From positions 4,216,001 through 4,280,000 of the forward strand of contig NZ_CP084580.1 of the NCBI RefSeq assembly GCF_021869765.1: a stretch of DNA of 64,000 nucleotides, given 5' to 3'. Below are positions 42,575 to 51,485 of the stretch, one piece after another (the first letter of the stretch is position 1; each line of letters begins with the position of its first letter). Under the pieces are notes generated by a model. That model saw nothing but the letters and a program-made list of their open reading frames with translations. It was not told the DNA's origin and ran no database searches. Both the position numbers and the translations under genes were made by a program. This DNA comes from Chryseobacterium sp. MEBOG06 (GTDB lineage: Bacteria > Bacteroidota > Bacteroidia > Flavobacteriales > Weeksellaceae).

Positions 42575-43243
42575 TTAAAATTCCTGTATTCTTTCCAGTT
42601 TATCTGAACCTGCCAGCCCATTTGGATTGCAGCCGGGCTCGCCTTCAGGTACTTTTAAACCTTTCTTTGTATAAAATTCTTCCCAAAAGGTATTGGTTTT
42701 CCCTGTTTTAGGATCAATGAAGGTCATAGGTTCCAGTTTGAAAATATGTTCTTCCCGGAATGCTCTTTCTATAAAGTCTGAGCAGTAATATGAGCTTTCA
42801 TCAAGAATATAATTGAAATTATATGGCTTACCGAGCATTGAGTTTGCTCTTTCAACAGCTGTTGGAATAGCTTTTTGGTATTCAGGTTTCAAACGATAAA
42901 CGACTACTTTCTGCCCATCCTCTTCCTGATCTTTAATAAAATCTTTTAAAGACTGCTTTTGGGAACCTCCTTTTGGTGCGGCATGCAGTACAAATATTGT
43001 ATGTCCTTCTTTTTGCAAAATACCAATATGATCGAAGGAAGCAGTTTTCTGTTTTTGAGTTACATTATTGATCGCTCCGGAAAGCCCTGTCTCTTTTGCA
43101 GTTACAAAAAGTAAATCTCCATTTTTAAGAGACATTGTTTGATAAGCGCTGCAATTGATCATCAAAGTAAATAAGAAGAATAAAAACCCTTTAACAGCTA
43201 CTTTCTTCCTTTTTTTATTTGAAAATATTTTAAATTCTAACAT
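42575..43243 (-). CDS. YiiX/YebB-like NlpC/P60 cysteine hydrolase
   Basis: A 222-residue protein with an N-terminal signal or membrane segment (GFLFFLFTLMINC, possibly a lipobox). The permuted papain-like core is visible as LKNGDLLFVTA at the start, FDHIGILQKEG with the catalytic His, and SSYYCSDFIERAF with the catalytic Cys. This is the YiiX_like family of NlpC/P60 hydrolases, thought to act on cell-wall peptides or lipids in the envelope. It is a monocistronic gene divergent from the response regulator. Confidence 0.8.
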   Translation of the reverse strand: MLEFKIFSNKKRKKVAVKGFLFFLFTLMINCSAYQTMSLKNGDLLFVTAKETGLSGAINNVTQKQKTASFDHIGILQKEGHTIFVLHAAPKGGSQKQSLKDFIKDQEEDGQKVVVYRLKPEYQKAIPTAVERANSMLGKPYNFNYILDESSYYCSDFIERAFREEHIFKLEPMTFIDPKTGKTNTFWEEFYTKKGLKVPEGEPGCNPNGLAGSDKLERIQEF

Positions 43244-43285
43244 CTGATTATTATTTCAGATCCAAAATTACAAAATAGAATTCAT

Positions 43286-43293
43286 TACATTTG
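43286..43293 (+). promoter_or_regulatory. Candidate -7 element (TACATTTG) of the two-component operon
   Basis: TACATTTG fits TAnnTTTG and lies 52 bases before the response regulator ATG. No clear -33 TTG. Confidence 0.4.
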
Positions 43294-43344
43294 TGTAACA
43301 TATTGAGCGATTCTTCACATCAACCTAAACATTCCTACATTTTT

Positions 43345-44049
43345 ATGCCACATATTTTATTAGTTGAAGACGACGACAGGCTTTCTAAACTTATCACAAA
43401 AGGGCTTCAGGAATCTGAATTTGAAGTAACTGCAGCCTATGATGGAATGACAGGTCTGAAACTGGCTCTGCAGACAAATTTTGATCTGGTAGTGACAGAT
43501 ATTGTACTTCCTAAAAAAAGCGGTCTCGAGTTCTGTAATGAAATAAAAGCATTAAAACCCAATCTTCCGGTGGTAATGCTTACCGCACTTGGAACTACGG
43601 ACGACAAACTGGAAGGATTTGATGCCGGAGCTGATGATTATATGACCAAACCTTTTGAAATGCGTGAGCTGACAGCAAGAATCAAAGTTCTGCTGAAGCG
43701 TTTTTCACAACAGAGACAGCAAAAAGTCTTCGTCCTCAAATATGAAGGCATTGAAATGAATTTGGAACAAAAAACGGTTAGCAGAGACCATACTCCTATT
43801 AAGCTAACCCCAAAAGAATTCAACCTCCTGAAGTTTATGATGGAAAATTCTGAAAGGGTTCTTTCCAGGAATGAGATTGCTGAAAAAGTATGGGAAACGC
43901 ATTTTGACACGGGAACCAACTTCATAGATGTTTATATCAATTATCTTCGGAAAAAAATTGATAAAGATTTTGACAGCAAGCTTATTCATACCAAAGCAGG
44001 CATGGGATTTATCCTTAAGAAAGACTACGAAACAGGCATTATACAGTAA
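43345..44049 (+). CDS. OmpR/PhoB-family response regulator
   Basis: About 234 residues from the ATG at 43345 (MPHILLVEDDDRL); the frame is open upstream to 43291 without a regulator-like sequence. The receiver has the acidic pair EDD, phosphorylation site Asp52 in DLVVTDIVLP and the Lys of DDYMTKPFE. The C-terminal winged helix (SRDHTPIKLTPKEFNLL to YINYLRKKIDK) binds DNA. It forms an operon with the kinase 27 bases downstream. The arrangement and size are those of CusR/CzcR-type regulators, and metal efflux genes lie 6 kb downstream, so metal sensing is a reasonable but unproven guess. Confidence 0.92.
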   Translation: MPHILLVEDDDRLSKLITKGLQESEFEVTAAYDGMTGLKLALQTNFDLVVTDIVLPKKSGLEFCNEIKALKPNLPVVMLTALGTTDDKLEGFDAGADDYMTKPFEMRELTARIKVLLKRFSQQRQQKVFVLKYEGIEMNLEQKTVSRDHTPIKLTPKEFNLLKFMMENSERVLSRNEIAEKVWETHFDTGTNFIDVYINYLRKKIDKDFDSKLIHTKAGMGFILKKDYETGIIQ

Positions 44050-44076
44050 TCACCAAGGCGAACTAAAAACATACAG

Positions 44077-45438
44077 ATGAAAATAAGAACCAGGCTCACA
44101 CTGCTTTTTACTTTAATTACCGCAATGCTTTTAGGCGTTTACAGTTTTTCAATCTATTATTCATCAAAAGAGGCCAGAGAAAAATCATTTTACAGCGAGC
44201 TGCAAAATGAGGCTATAGCAAAAGCAGATTTGTTTTTCCAAAGTTCACTGCCTGAACAGGAAATGCATAAACTTTACAAAAACAACAACAGAACCCTTAA
44301 TGAAGTTCAGGTTGCCATTTATGACTCCGGTCATCAGCTGATCTACCACGATGATGTAAAAGTAGATTATGTAAAAGAAACTCCGGAAATGCTTTCCCGG
44401 ATATTTCAGCAAAAAAGAATAAGCTTCTTTTTGGATCAGCTACAGGTGGTAGGAATGATTTACCATCATTCTGGAAAATCCTATGCTGTAACAGCTGCTG
44501 CATATGACAAGTACGGTTACGACTATCTCTCTCATCTACTTACCATCAGCATCATATCTTTCATCAGTATTCTGATTCTTATTTATCTGGCGGGAATTTT
44601 TCTTTCTAAAAAAGCATTAAGTCCATTAAGTGAGATGGTCAATCAGATTAAAAGAATTACTGCGGGAAAACTACAGCTGCGCCTCAAAACAACAGGAGAA
44701 AAAGATGAGCTTAATGAGCTTGCCCAAAATTTCAATGGCATGCTGGAGCGTCTGGAAAACTCTTTTGACTCTCAAAAACATTTTGTATCCAATATCTCAC
44801 ACGAACTACGGACGCCATTATCTGCCATTATTACAGAGCTGGAACTGGCTTCTGAAAAAGATCTTCCCAAAGACCAATATCAGCAAACAATCCGCTATGC
44901 CTTGGATGACGCCCGCAATATGGTCAAACTCTCCAATAGCTTGATGGATCTTGCCAAGGCGAGTTATGACCCTAATGAGATCAGCTTCTCGGAAGTACGT
45001 CTGGACGAGATTCTTTTGGAATCTTACACCAAAATTATCAAAGAAAATACCGGATACAAGGTCTCTTTACATATTGAAGACCATGTAGAGGAGCATCAGC
45101 TGATCATTCAGGGAAACGAATATCTTCTTCAGGTTGCTTTCAATAATCTTATTGATAATGCCTGCAAATATTCACCGGAACATATGTGTTCAATAAATGT
45201 TACAGTAAATACAAAAAAGCTTTACATCAGTTTCTCCAATACAGGAGTTTCTATTTCACAGGAAGACCTGCAACACATCTTTGAACCTTTCTACAGAAGC
45301 GAGACTTCCAAAAGAGAAAAGGGCCATGGAATTGGGCTTTTTCTAACACAGAAAATTATTCATCTGCATGATACAGCAATCACTGTAGTATCAGACGATA
45401 ATACTACTGTTTTTACAGTAATATTTGATATTGCATGA
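44077..45438 (+). CDS. Sensor histidine kinase, EnvZ/CusS-like
   Basis: A 453-residue membrane kinase. A first transmembrane segment (about residues 7-25), a periplasmic sensor region of about 125 residues and a second segment (about 150-175) are followed by a HAMP-like linker (SPLSEMVNQIKRITAGKLQ). The DHp motif HFVSNISHELRTPL has the phosphorylated His242; the ATPase domain shows N-box NNLIDNACKYSP, then FEPFYRSET and GHGIGLFLTQKI. It is the partner of the response regulator upstream. The periplasmic region has no signature known to me. Confidence 0.92.
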   Translation: MKIRTRLTLLFTLITAMLLGVYSFSIYYSSKEAREKSFYSELQNEAIAKADLFFQSSLPEQEMHKLYKNNNRTLNEVQVAIYDSGHQLIYHDDVKVDYVKETPEMLSRIFQQKRISFFLDQLQVVGMIYHHSGKSYAVTAAAYDKYGYDYLSHLLTISIISFISILILIYLAGIFLSKKALSPLSEMVNQIKRITAGKLQLRLKTTGEKDELNELAQNFNGMLERLENSFDSQKHFVSNISHELRTPLSAIITELELASEKDLPKDQYQQTIRYALDDARNMVKLSNSLMDLAKASYDPNEISFSEVRLDEILLESYTKIIKENTGYKVSLHIEDHVEEHQLIIQGNEYLLQVAFNNLIDNACKYSPEHMCSINVTVNTKKLYISFSNTGVSISQEDLQHIFEPFYRSETSKREKGHGIGLFLTQKIIHLHDTAITVVSDDNTTVFTVIFDIA

Positions 45439-45558
45439 TATAGAATACAGTAAAACTTTAAACCTTTAAGAAAAGCCTTAGCTTTTAAAGTGGCTTAGAG
45501 AATAGGCAAGCTGAGATTCGATTGTATTTAAAATCTTTATAGGTGATTTTTTTCTACA

Positions 45559-46404
45559 CTACCCCTTCGAAGTTCTACTGAAAACAGTAGTCCCTATACT
45601 GGCAGCAATTACGCACATAATGGAAATCCATTGTAAAAAAGATAAGTCCTCTGAAAGAAATATCAAGCCCGAAAAAGCCGCAAATGCCGGCTCCAGACTC
45701 ATCAGAATACTGAAGGTTTTCGCAGGAAGCCTTTTCAAAGCCATAATTTCCAAAGAAAAAGGTAGGGCACTTGATAAAATAGCCACTCCCAGACCTTTTA
45801 TAAAAATAGCAGGTGTAAGATTGAAAACCGCACCATCCCATATGGTAAAAGGAATAATCACCAGACTTGCAAACAGCATTCCTGTAGTAACGGCATCTTT
45901 TCCATCCATTATTTTAGCAACTTTCCCACCCATTACAATATAAACAGCCCAAAACATTCCTGCCAAAAAAGCAAGACCAAGCCCCAATAAATCTATATGA
46001 TCACTTTTCCAGGGAACGATAAGCAATATTCCTACACAGGCCAGTAAAGCCCATATAACATCCAATAACTTCCGGGACAGCGCCAAAGCAAGAAACAAAG
46101 GTCCGGCAAACTCTACTGTTACTGCCAGCCCTAAGGGTATACGCTGGATAGCCATATAGAAAATAAGATTCATCGCAGCCAGCCCAACGCCGTACATGGC
46201 ACAGTATTTCCATTTCTGTTTATTAAACTGCAGAAATTTTGGCCGGTTAATTAAGGTTAACAGCACTGCAGAAAGCACGATTCTTAAACTAACCGTTCCA
46301 ATCGCCCCTATGGCAGGGAAAAGTTGCTTTGCAATAGAGGCCCCACCTTGTACACATATAATTGCTAAAAGTGTTGCGGGTATGGCTATGTTTAACTTCT
46401 TCAT
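45559..46404 (-). CDS. EamA/RhtA-type drug/metabolite transporter
   Basis: A 281-residue membrane protein with ten predicted transmembrane segments in two EamA halves (about residues 8-140 and 145-275). RIVLSAVLLTLI, GLAVTVEFAGPLFLALA and LEPAFAAFSGLIFLSEDL fit the RhtA-like branch that exports threonine/homoserine-type amino acids. The true substrate is not readable. It is convergent with the two-component operon and divergent from mgtC. The 331-base space to mgtC holds the leader features described below. Confidence 0.8.
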   Translation of the reverse strand: MKKLNIAIPATLLAIICVQGGASIAKQLFPAIGAIGTVSLRIVLSAVLLTLINRPKFLQFNKQKWKYCAMYGVGLAAMNLIFYMAIQRIPLGLAVTVEFAGPLFLALALSRKLLDVIWALLACVGILLIVPWKSDHIDLLGLGLAFLAGMFWAVYIVMGGKVAKIMDGKDAVTTGMLFASLVIIPFTIWDGAVFNLTPAIFIKGLGVAILSSALPFSLEIMALKRLPAKTFSILMSLEPAFAAFSGLIFLSEDLSFLQWISIMCVIAASIGTTVFSRTSKG

Positions 46405-46617
46405 TGGTAAAATTTATCATTCATAAAGCAACCTAAAACCCCAAAATTGAGAATATAGAAAAGATTGTCTTCAAATTTATCAATTTTATATCTTAAAAAA
46501 ACAATTATTTCTGAGCCCACTCTTGAAATTTCTCACGGCTTTAAAACCTTTCTTTCTCTAATCATATTCTAATTATATTCTAAAGCTTTTCTAACAGCTT
46601 CCCAATAGGACTAACAA
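46405..46617. other. Upstream part of the EamA/mgtC intergenic region
   Basis: AT-rich, no gene seen. It would contain the EamA promoter on the minus strand and the upstream part of the mgtC promoter. No inverted repeat or operator is obvious here. Confidence 0.4.
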
Positions 46618-46625
46618 TACCTTTG
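46618..46625 (+). promoter_or_regulatory. Candidate -7 element (TACCTTTG) of mgtC-mgtA
   Basis: TACCTTTG is a consensus match. Transcription would start near 46631, about 12 bases before a tiny ORF and about 100 bases before mgtC, giving a long structured leader. No TTG is seen at -33. Confidence 0.5.
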
Positions 46626-46643
46626 CAGTAGACAAAAACCACT

Positions 46644-46679
46644 ATGGATACCGATTCATCACATCATCGAAACAATTAA
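46644..46679 (+). CDS. Candidate leader peptide MDTDSSHHRNN
   Basis: An ATG-started frame of 11 codons ending in TAA, lying between the predicted mgtC transcription start and the first hairpin arm. Its stop is two bases before the hairpin at 46682. It is rich in Asp, Ser and His. In enterobacteria mgtC and mgtA leaders encode similarly short peptides whose translation senses low Mg, ATP or proline. No homology to those peptides is claimed; being a real gene is inference. Confidence 0.35.
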   Translation: MDTDSSHHRNN

Positions 46680-46681
46680 GT

Positions 46682-46734
46682 ATTCAACAGTATACCTTTC
46701 TGTATACCAGCTGAATGCTATAAAACAGAAAGGT
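46682..46734 (+). promoter_or_regulatory. Candidate RNA switch in the mgtC leader
   Basis: Two mutually exclusive pairings are possible. In one, ATTCA...TATAC (46682-46695) pairs with GTATA...TGAAT (46702-46716). In the other, ACCTTTCTGT (46694-46703) pairs perfectly over ten bases with ACAGAAAGGT (46725-46734), which contains the purine-rich stretch right before the mgtC ATG at 46736. The second form would hide the ribosome-binding area, the first would free it. No run of T follows, so control of translation is more likely than termination. Read by eye; no energy was computed. Confidence 0.4.
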
Positions 46735-46735
46735 T

Positions 46736-47434
46736 ATGACCACACTAGAATTTACACTCCGTCTTTTTACAGCATTTGCCCTTGGTGCAAGTATTGGCCT
46801 TGAACGACAATGGCGCCAAAAAAGCGCAGGTCTTCGTACCAATACTCTGGTATGTCTGGGCTCTGCAGCATTTGTTCTTCTTTCTATCAGGATCGGGGGT
46901 GATGCCACGGGAAGAATAGCCTCCTATATTGTAAGTGGTATTGGCTTTTTGGGAGGGGGCGTTATTATGAAAGACGGACTTACTGTCCGCGGCCTCAATA
47001 CTGCAGCTACCATCTGGTGTTCAGCATCCGTAGGAGCCCTCAGCGCGATGGGATTCCCTCTTGAAGCAGCCATTACCAGCGGATTTATCATCCTCACCCA
47101 TATCATTCTGCGTCCTTTGGGTACCAGACTCGGAAATACCTTCAGCAACAGAAACCATTATACCGAATATTTGATCAGTATTAAATGTAAAAGTGAGGTA
47201 GAAAACCACGTTCGGGTTCAGCTGATGCAATCTCTAAGCGGGAATGATAAAATATTATTAAAATCCCTCACCAGCGATGATAATGGTGTTCCTGAAAATG
47301 CCATCATTACAGCCGAAGTTCATGCCTCCACTCCTCAGGACAGTTTTATGGAAAAAACCGCCAGCAGACTAACAATCGAAGATAAAGTGATCAAGGTTAG
47401 CTGGGAAATTATAGGGACAGAAAACGATTTATAA
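46736..47434 (+). CDS. mgtC: MgtC/SapB family membrane protein
   Basis: A 232-residue protein. The N-terminal 120 residues hold the MgtC core: LGASIGLERQWRQKSAGLRTNTLVCLGSA, then SYIVSGIGFLGGGVIMKDGL and TAATIWCSASVGALSAMG, over about four to five membrane segments. The C-terminal ACT-like cytoplasmic domain follows. In enterobacteria MgtC is made at low Mg and limits ATP synthase; the family often sits beside Mg transport ATPases, and here mgtA follows after 73 bases. A candidate leader switch precedes it. Confidence 0.9.
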   Translation: MTTLEFTLRLFTAFALGASIGLERQWRQKSAGLRTNTLVCLGSAAFVLLSIRIGGDATGRIASYIVSGIGFLGGGVIMKDGLTVRGLNTAATIWCSASVGALSAMGFPLEAAITSGFIILTHIILRPLGTRLGNTFSNRNHYTEYLISIKCKSEVENHVRVQLMQSLSGNDKILLKSLTSDDNGVPENAIITAEVHASTPQDSFMEKTASRLTIEDKVIKVSWEIIGTENDL

Positions 47435-47507
47435 CATTTGAAACAACAACTGAAGCGATGCTAAAAAATCTTCCAACAAAAATCTCAATTCAGCAGCTCT
47501 AGTAAAA

Positions 47508-50129
47508 TTGAAAGAAGCTGCATCTGAGAATGAAAAAATGGTGTATGCCATGCTCGAAACTTCAGAAGAAGGCCTTAGTGAGAATACCGTAAAAGACCGT
47601 TTGAAAATTTATGGTAAGAATGAAATTGCCACTCAGAAAGCACCTTCATGGCTAAAACAGTTTGCCCATTCTTTCTTTAATCCGTTCAATTATATCCTGG
47701 CCTGTATTGCTGTAATCTCATTATTCATTGATGTGATCCTTGTACCTGCCGGAGAAAAAGATCTCAGCACGAGTATTATCATTTCAATAATGCTTCTGTT
47801 CAGTACTACATTGCGTTTCATTCAGGAATTCAGAAGTAACAAAGCAGCCGAGGCGTTAAAGAAAATGGTAAAAACCAGCTGTCTTACCAAAAGAAAATTC
47901 AAAGAAAGCGAAGAAATAGAAATTACAGAAATTGTCCCGGGTGACATTGTAATACTTTCTGCAGGAGACATGGTTCCCGCTGATTGCCGGATCTTAAAAA
48001 GCAAAGACCTCTTCATCAGTGAATCTATTCTCACAGGAGAAGCTCTTCCTGTAGAAAAAAATGCTTTTCCCATCCACGATGCCAAGAACAGAAATCCACT
48101 TACTCTTCAAAATATATGCTTCATGGGTACTAATGTGGTAAGTGGATCAGCAACTGTGGTGGTTACCAATACCAGTATTTTCACTTATTTCGGAAGTATC
48201 AGCAGAAGTCTTGCTTCCAAAAGACCCGAAACAGCTTTTGATATTGGGGTAAATAAAGTAAGTTTTTTACTCATTCGGTTTATGCTGGTGATGACTCCAG
48301 TTATTTTCCTTATTAACGGATTGGTAAAAGGAGACTGGGTGCAGGCTTTATTATTTGCTATTGCCGTAGCTGTAGGACTTACTCCTGAGATGCTTCCGAT
48401 GATTGTTACTGCCAATCTGGCAAAAGGAGCCGTTAACATGAGCAAGAAAAAAGTGATTGTTAAACGCTTGAATGCTATTCAGAATATCGGAGCAATGGAT
48501 GTTTTATGTACTGATAAAACAGGTACACTTACTCTTGATAAAATTGTATTGGAAACCCACCTCAACGTGAGAGGGATTGAGGATGATGAAGTCTTGAAAT
48601 GGGCATACCTCAACAGCTTCCATCAAACCGGACTTAAAAATCTACTGGATCAGGCTGTACTGGATCATGCCGAAGTTCATAATCTCTTGAAAGCTGATGA
48701 ACTCTATCTAAAAGTAGATGAGATTCCTTTTGATTTTGAAAGAAGAAGAATGTCTGTTATTCTAAATACCTCCAGGGGAAAACATCTGATGATTTGCAAA
48801 GGTGCGGTAGAAGAAATGCTTTCTTTATGCCACTATGCTTTAGATCCCGGGGAAGATCATAGTCTGCATATTGAGAATGATAATAGTGTTCCATTGAATG
48901 ATCTTATGAAAGAGCAGATTATCAAAATGTCTGAAAAGCTTAATTCTGAAGGATTAAGGGTATTATTGGTTGCAATCCGGGAATTTGATGGAGGCCATCC
49001 GCTGAATTATTCCGTTGCAGACGAAAATCACCTTACTCTTACTGGTTTTATAGGATTTCTTGATCCTGCTAAACCTTCGGCTGAGCCCAGCATTAAAGCA
49101 TTACATAAACTGGGTATAGAAGTAAAAGTAGTCACAGGTGACAATGATATTGTTGCTAAAAAGATATGTCATGACGTAGGAATTCCCATTAATACTATTA
49201 TGCTTGGTGACGAATTGGAAAATATGACGGATGACGAACTCAGCAGAGACATGGACCTCTATTCTGTTTTTGCAAAAGTAAGCCCGTTACAAAAACAACG
49301 TATTGTAAAGATATTACGATCAAAAGGCCATACTGTAGGATTCATGGGAGACGGAATCAATGATGCTGCAGCTATTAAAGAAGCAGATGTAGGAATTTCT
49401 GTAGATACCGGCGCAGACATAGCCAAAGAAAGTGCAGATATCATCTTGCTTGAAAAAGATTTAATGGTGTTGCGAAGCGGTGTCATCTATGGAAGAAGAA
49501 CTTTCGGAAATATCATCAAATATATAAAAATGACTGCCAGCAGTAATTTTGGAAATATGTTCAGTATGATTGGAGCCAGTGCCTTGCTTCCGTTTCTACC
49601 CATGCTTCCGTTGCAGATCCTGACCCAGAATTTACTATATGATATCTCACAATCTTCTATCCCCTGGGATACGATGGATAAGGATTTTTTGGAGAAACCA
49701 AAAAAATGGGATGCCAGCAGCATCAAAAAGTTCATGCTGTATATAGGTCCTTTGAGCTCTATTTTTGATTATGTGACTTTTGCGGTAATGTTCTTTATTT
49801 TTAAAGCCAACACTCCGGAACAGCAAAGCTTATTTCAGACAGGCTGGTTTGTGGAAGGTTTGCTTTCCCAGACGCTGATTGTACATATTATCAGAACGAA
49901 AAAAATTCCGTTTATCCAAAGCTGGGCTGCCACTCCTGTAGTTGCTTTAACCAGTTTAATCATGCTGATCGGAATTCTCATTCCTTTTACTCCATTAGCG
50001 GTATATCTGAAAATGCAGCCACTGCCTTTGAGTTATTTTCCATACCTGGCCGTCATTCTCACAGGGTATTGTATTCTTACTCAATTCGTAAAACAGTGGT
50101 TTATTAAAAAATTCGGACAATGGCTGTAA
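47508..50129 (+). CDS. mgtA: Mg-transporting P-type ATPase (MgtA/MgtB type)
   Basis: An 873-residue P3B-type ATPase. Phosphorylation site Asp336 is in CTDKTGTLT. Other landmarks are TGEALPVEK, VTGDNDIVAKKI, MGDGINDAAAIKEADVGISV and the membrane segment MLYIGPLSSIFDYVTF. The frame starts formally at TTG 47508; an in-frame ATG follows at 47538. Reading further back without a stop gives KSSNKNLNSAALVKLKEAA, and an ATG at 47458 would join it only if a six-A run at 47463-47468 had seven A. So the 5' end is damaged, slippery or mis-sequenced. It is co-transcribed with mgtC. The role is Mg import at low external Mg. Confidence 0.93.
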   Translation: MKEAASENEKMVYAMLETSEEGLSENTVKDRLKIYGKNEIATQKAPSWLKQFAHSFFNPFNYILACIAVISLFIDVILVPAGEKDLSTSIIISIMLLFSTTLRFIQEFRSNKAAEALKKMVKTSCLTKRKFKESEEIEITEIVPGDIVILSAGDMVPADCRILKSKDLFISESILTGEALPVEKNAFPIHDAKNRNPLTLQNICFMGTNVVSGSATVVVTNTSIFTYFGSISRSLASKRPETAFDIGVNKVSFLLIRFMLVMTPVIFLINGLVKGDWVQALLFAIAVAVGLTPEMLPMIVTANLAKGAVNMSKKKVIVKRLNAIQNIGAMDVLCTDKTGTLTLDKIVLETHLNVRGIEDDEVLKWAYLNSFHQTGLKNLLDQAVLDHAEVHNLLKADELYLKVDEIPFDFERRRMSVILNTSRGKHLMICKGAVEEMLSLCHYALDPGEDHSLHIENDNSVPLNDLMKEQIIKMSEKLNSEGLRVLLVAIREFDGGHPLNYSVADENHLTLTGFIGFLDPAKPSAEPSIKALHKLGIEVKVVTGDNDIVAKKICHDVGIPINTIMLGDELENMTDDELSRDMDLYSVFAKVSPLQKQRIVKILRSKGHTVGFMGDGINDAAAIKEADVGISVDTGADIAKESADIILLEKDLMVLRSGVIYGRRTFGNIIKYIKMTASSNFGNMFSMIGASALLPFLPMLPLQILTQNLLYDISQSSIPWDTMDKDFLEKPKKWDASSIKKFMLYIGPLSSIFDYVTFAVMFFIFKANTPEQQSLFQTGWFVEGLLSQTLIVHIIRTKKIPFIQSWAATPVVALTSLIMLIGILIPFTPLAVYLKMQPLPLSYFPYLAVILTGYCILTQFVKQWFIKKFGQWL

Positions 50130-50305
50130 TATAAATAATTTCATCCTTTCTGATGAATTCCTAAAGACTTAAGAACGAATCAGAAGGGATGTAAAACACT
50201 GTACAGCAGCAAAAAACAAACACTTCAGGTGTTTTCAAAAAATCTCACCTGACATTGAAATAAAATAAGAAATTAGAATTAAATTAGTGGTTATAAACAT
50301 TTTAT

Positions 50306-51409
50306 ATGAGAAAAACAGTATTAACGATAGTACTTTTGACATTTGTTACCTCTTGTAAAAGTCCCAAAAGTGAAACCTCACAAGATCAGGATCTTCTGGT
50401 GAAAGGAGATAACGTCATCATTCCGGAAAACAATCCTGTTTTCAAAAAAATTAAAACTGAAATAGTTACCGAACAGGAACACAGTGATGGTGTAATTTCA
50501 GCAGGAACTATTCAGGCAATACCCAATCATTATGCAGAAATCGCCAGTCCGTTTTCCGGAAGAATTACAAAATCCTTTATCCGGCTTGGACAAAATGTTT
50601 CAGCAAACAGTCCTCTTTTTGAGATCCTTTCTTCAGATTATTTTTCGGTTCAGAAAGATTATACTGATGCCTTAAATGATGTACAGCTTGCGGAGAAAAA
50701 TTACAAACGCCAGCAGGATCTTGTAAAACACGGGGTAGGAATTCAGAAAGAATTGGATGAAGCAGAAACAGATTTTAAAAATAAAAAAACTTCACTCTCT
50801 AATGCTTCTTCGGCCCTAAAAGTTTACAACAGTAAAGGAGGAGGCATCGGAAGCCCGCTGATTGTGAGAGCTCCCATAAACGGTGAAATTATTTCTAACA
50901 AAATTGTAAATGGCCAATATCTAAAAAATGATTCCGACCCTGTCATTATCATTGCAGAGCTTTCTAAAGTATGGATTTCCGGAGATGTGAAAGAAAAAGA
51001 CATCCGCTTTGTGAATATTGGAGATCATGTTTCAGTAAAAGTAAGTGCCTACCCTGATCGTAATATTAGCGGAAAAGTTTATCACATCAATGAAATTGTC
51101 GACGAAAACACCCGAAGCATAAAGGTACTTATCGAATGTGACAATCCGGACAGAAGATTAAAACCCGGAATGTATGCCACCGTCAACTTCTCTACAACTC
51201 CTGAAAAAACAATTATGATCCCTGTTACCGCTTTAATGCAGAATGACAGTTCTCAATATGTGTGGATAAAAACAGGTAAAAATCAATTTGCTAAACGTTC
51301 AGTCACCACAGGAGAAACAGATCAGAAAACAACAAAAGTTCTCTCAGGATTAAAAACCGGAGATACCATTATGACTGAAGGTGGAATTTATATGTTGGAT
51401 GCAAAATAA
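50306..51409 (+). CDS. Heavy-metal efflux RND periplasmic adaptor (CzcB/CusB-like)
   Basis: A 367-residue membrane-fusion protein with a lipoprotein signal (Cys16 in VTSCKSP). A barrel-sandwich (lipoyl) domain (HYAEIASPFSGRITKSFIRLGQ; APINGEIISNKIVNGQYL) brackets an alpha-hairpin, and a beta-barrel domain follows (VWISGDVKEKDIRFV; LKPGMYATV). It links the inner-membrane pump to the outer-membrane channel. First gene of the three-gene efflux operon, after mgtA. Confidence 0.88.
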   Translation: MRKTVLTIVLLTFVTSCKSPKSETSQDQDLLVKGDNVIIPENNPVFKKIKTEIVTEQEHSDGVISAGTIQAIPNHYAEIASPFSGRITKSFIRLGQNVSANSPLFEILSSDYFSVQKDYTDALNDVQLAEKNYKRQQDLVKHGVGIQKELDEAETDFKNKKTSLSNASSALKVYNSKGGGIGSPLIVRAPINGEIISNKIVNGQYLKNDSDPVIIIAELSKVWISGDVKEKDIRFVNIGDHVSVKVSAYPDRNISGKVYHINEIVDENTRSIKVLIECDNPDRRLKPGMYATVNFSTTPEKTIMIPVTALMQNDSSQYVWIKTGKNQFAKRSVTTGETDQKTTKVLSGLKTGDTIMTEGGIYMLDAK

Positions 51410-51485
51410 TGTAGAATGTACAATGAAAAAGGCATAGAGTATCTGATGTAAAAAGATATTTCACTTTATACAAAAATTAAGAACA

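Noticed and set aside
45575..45841. Second minus-strand frame of 88 codons inside the EamA transporter
   Set aside because: Shifted frame of the transporter; Cys/Phe-rich composition typical of out-of-frame reading.
50130..50305. Short inverted repeat CAGGTG/CACCTG and a weak hairpin between mgtA and the adaptor gene
   Set aside because: Arms of only six bases, no T-run; not enough to call a terminator or operator.
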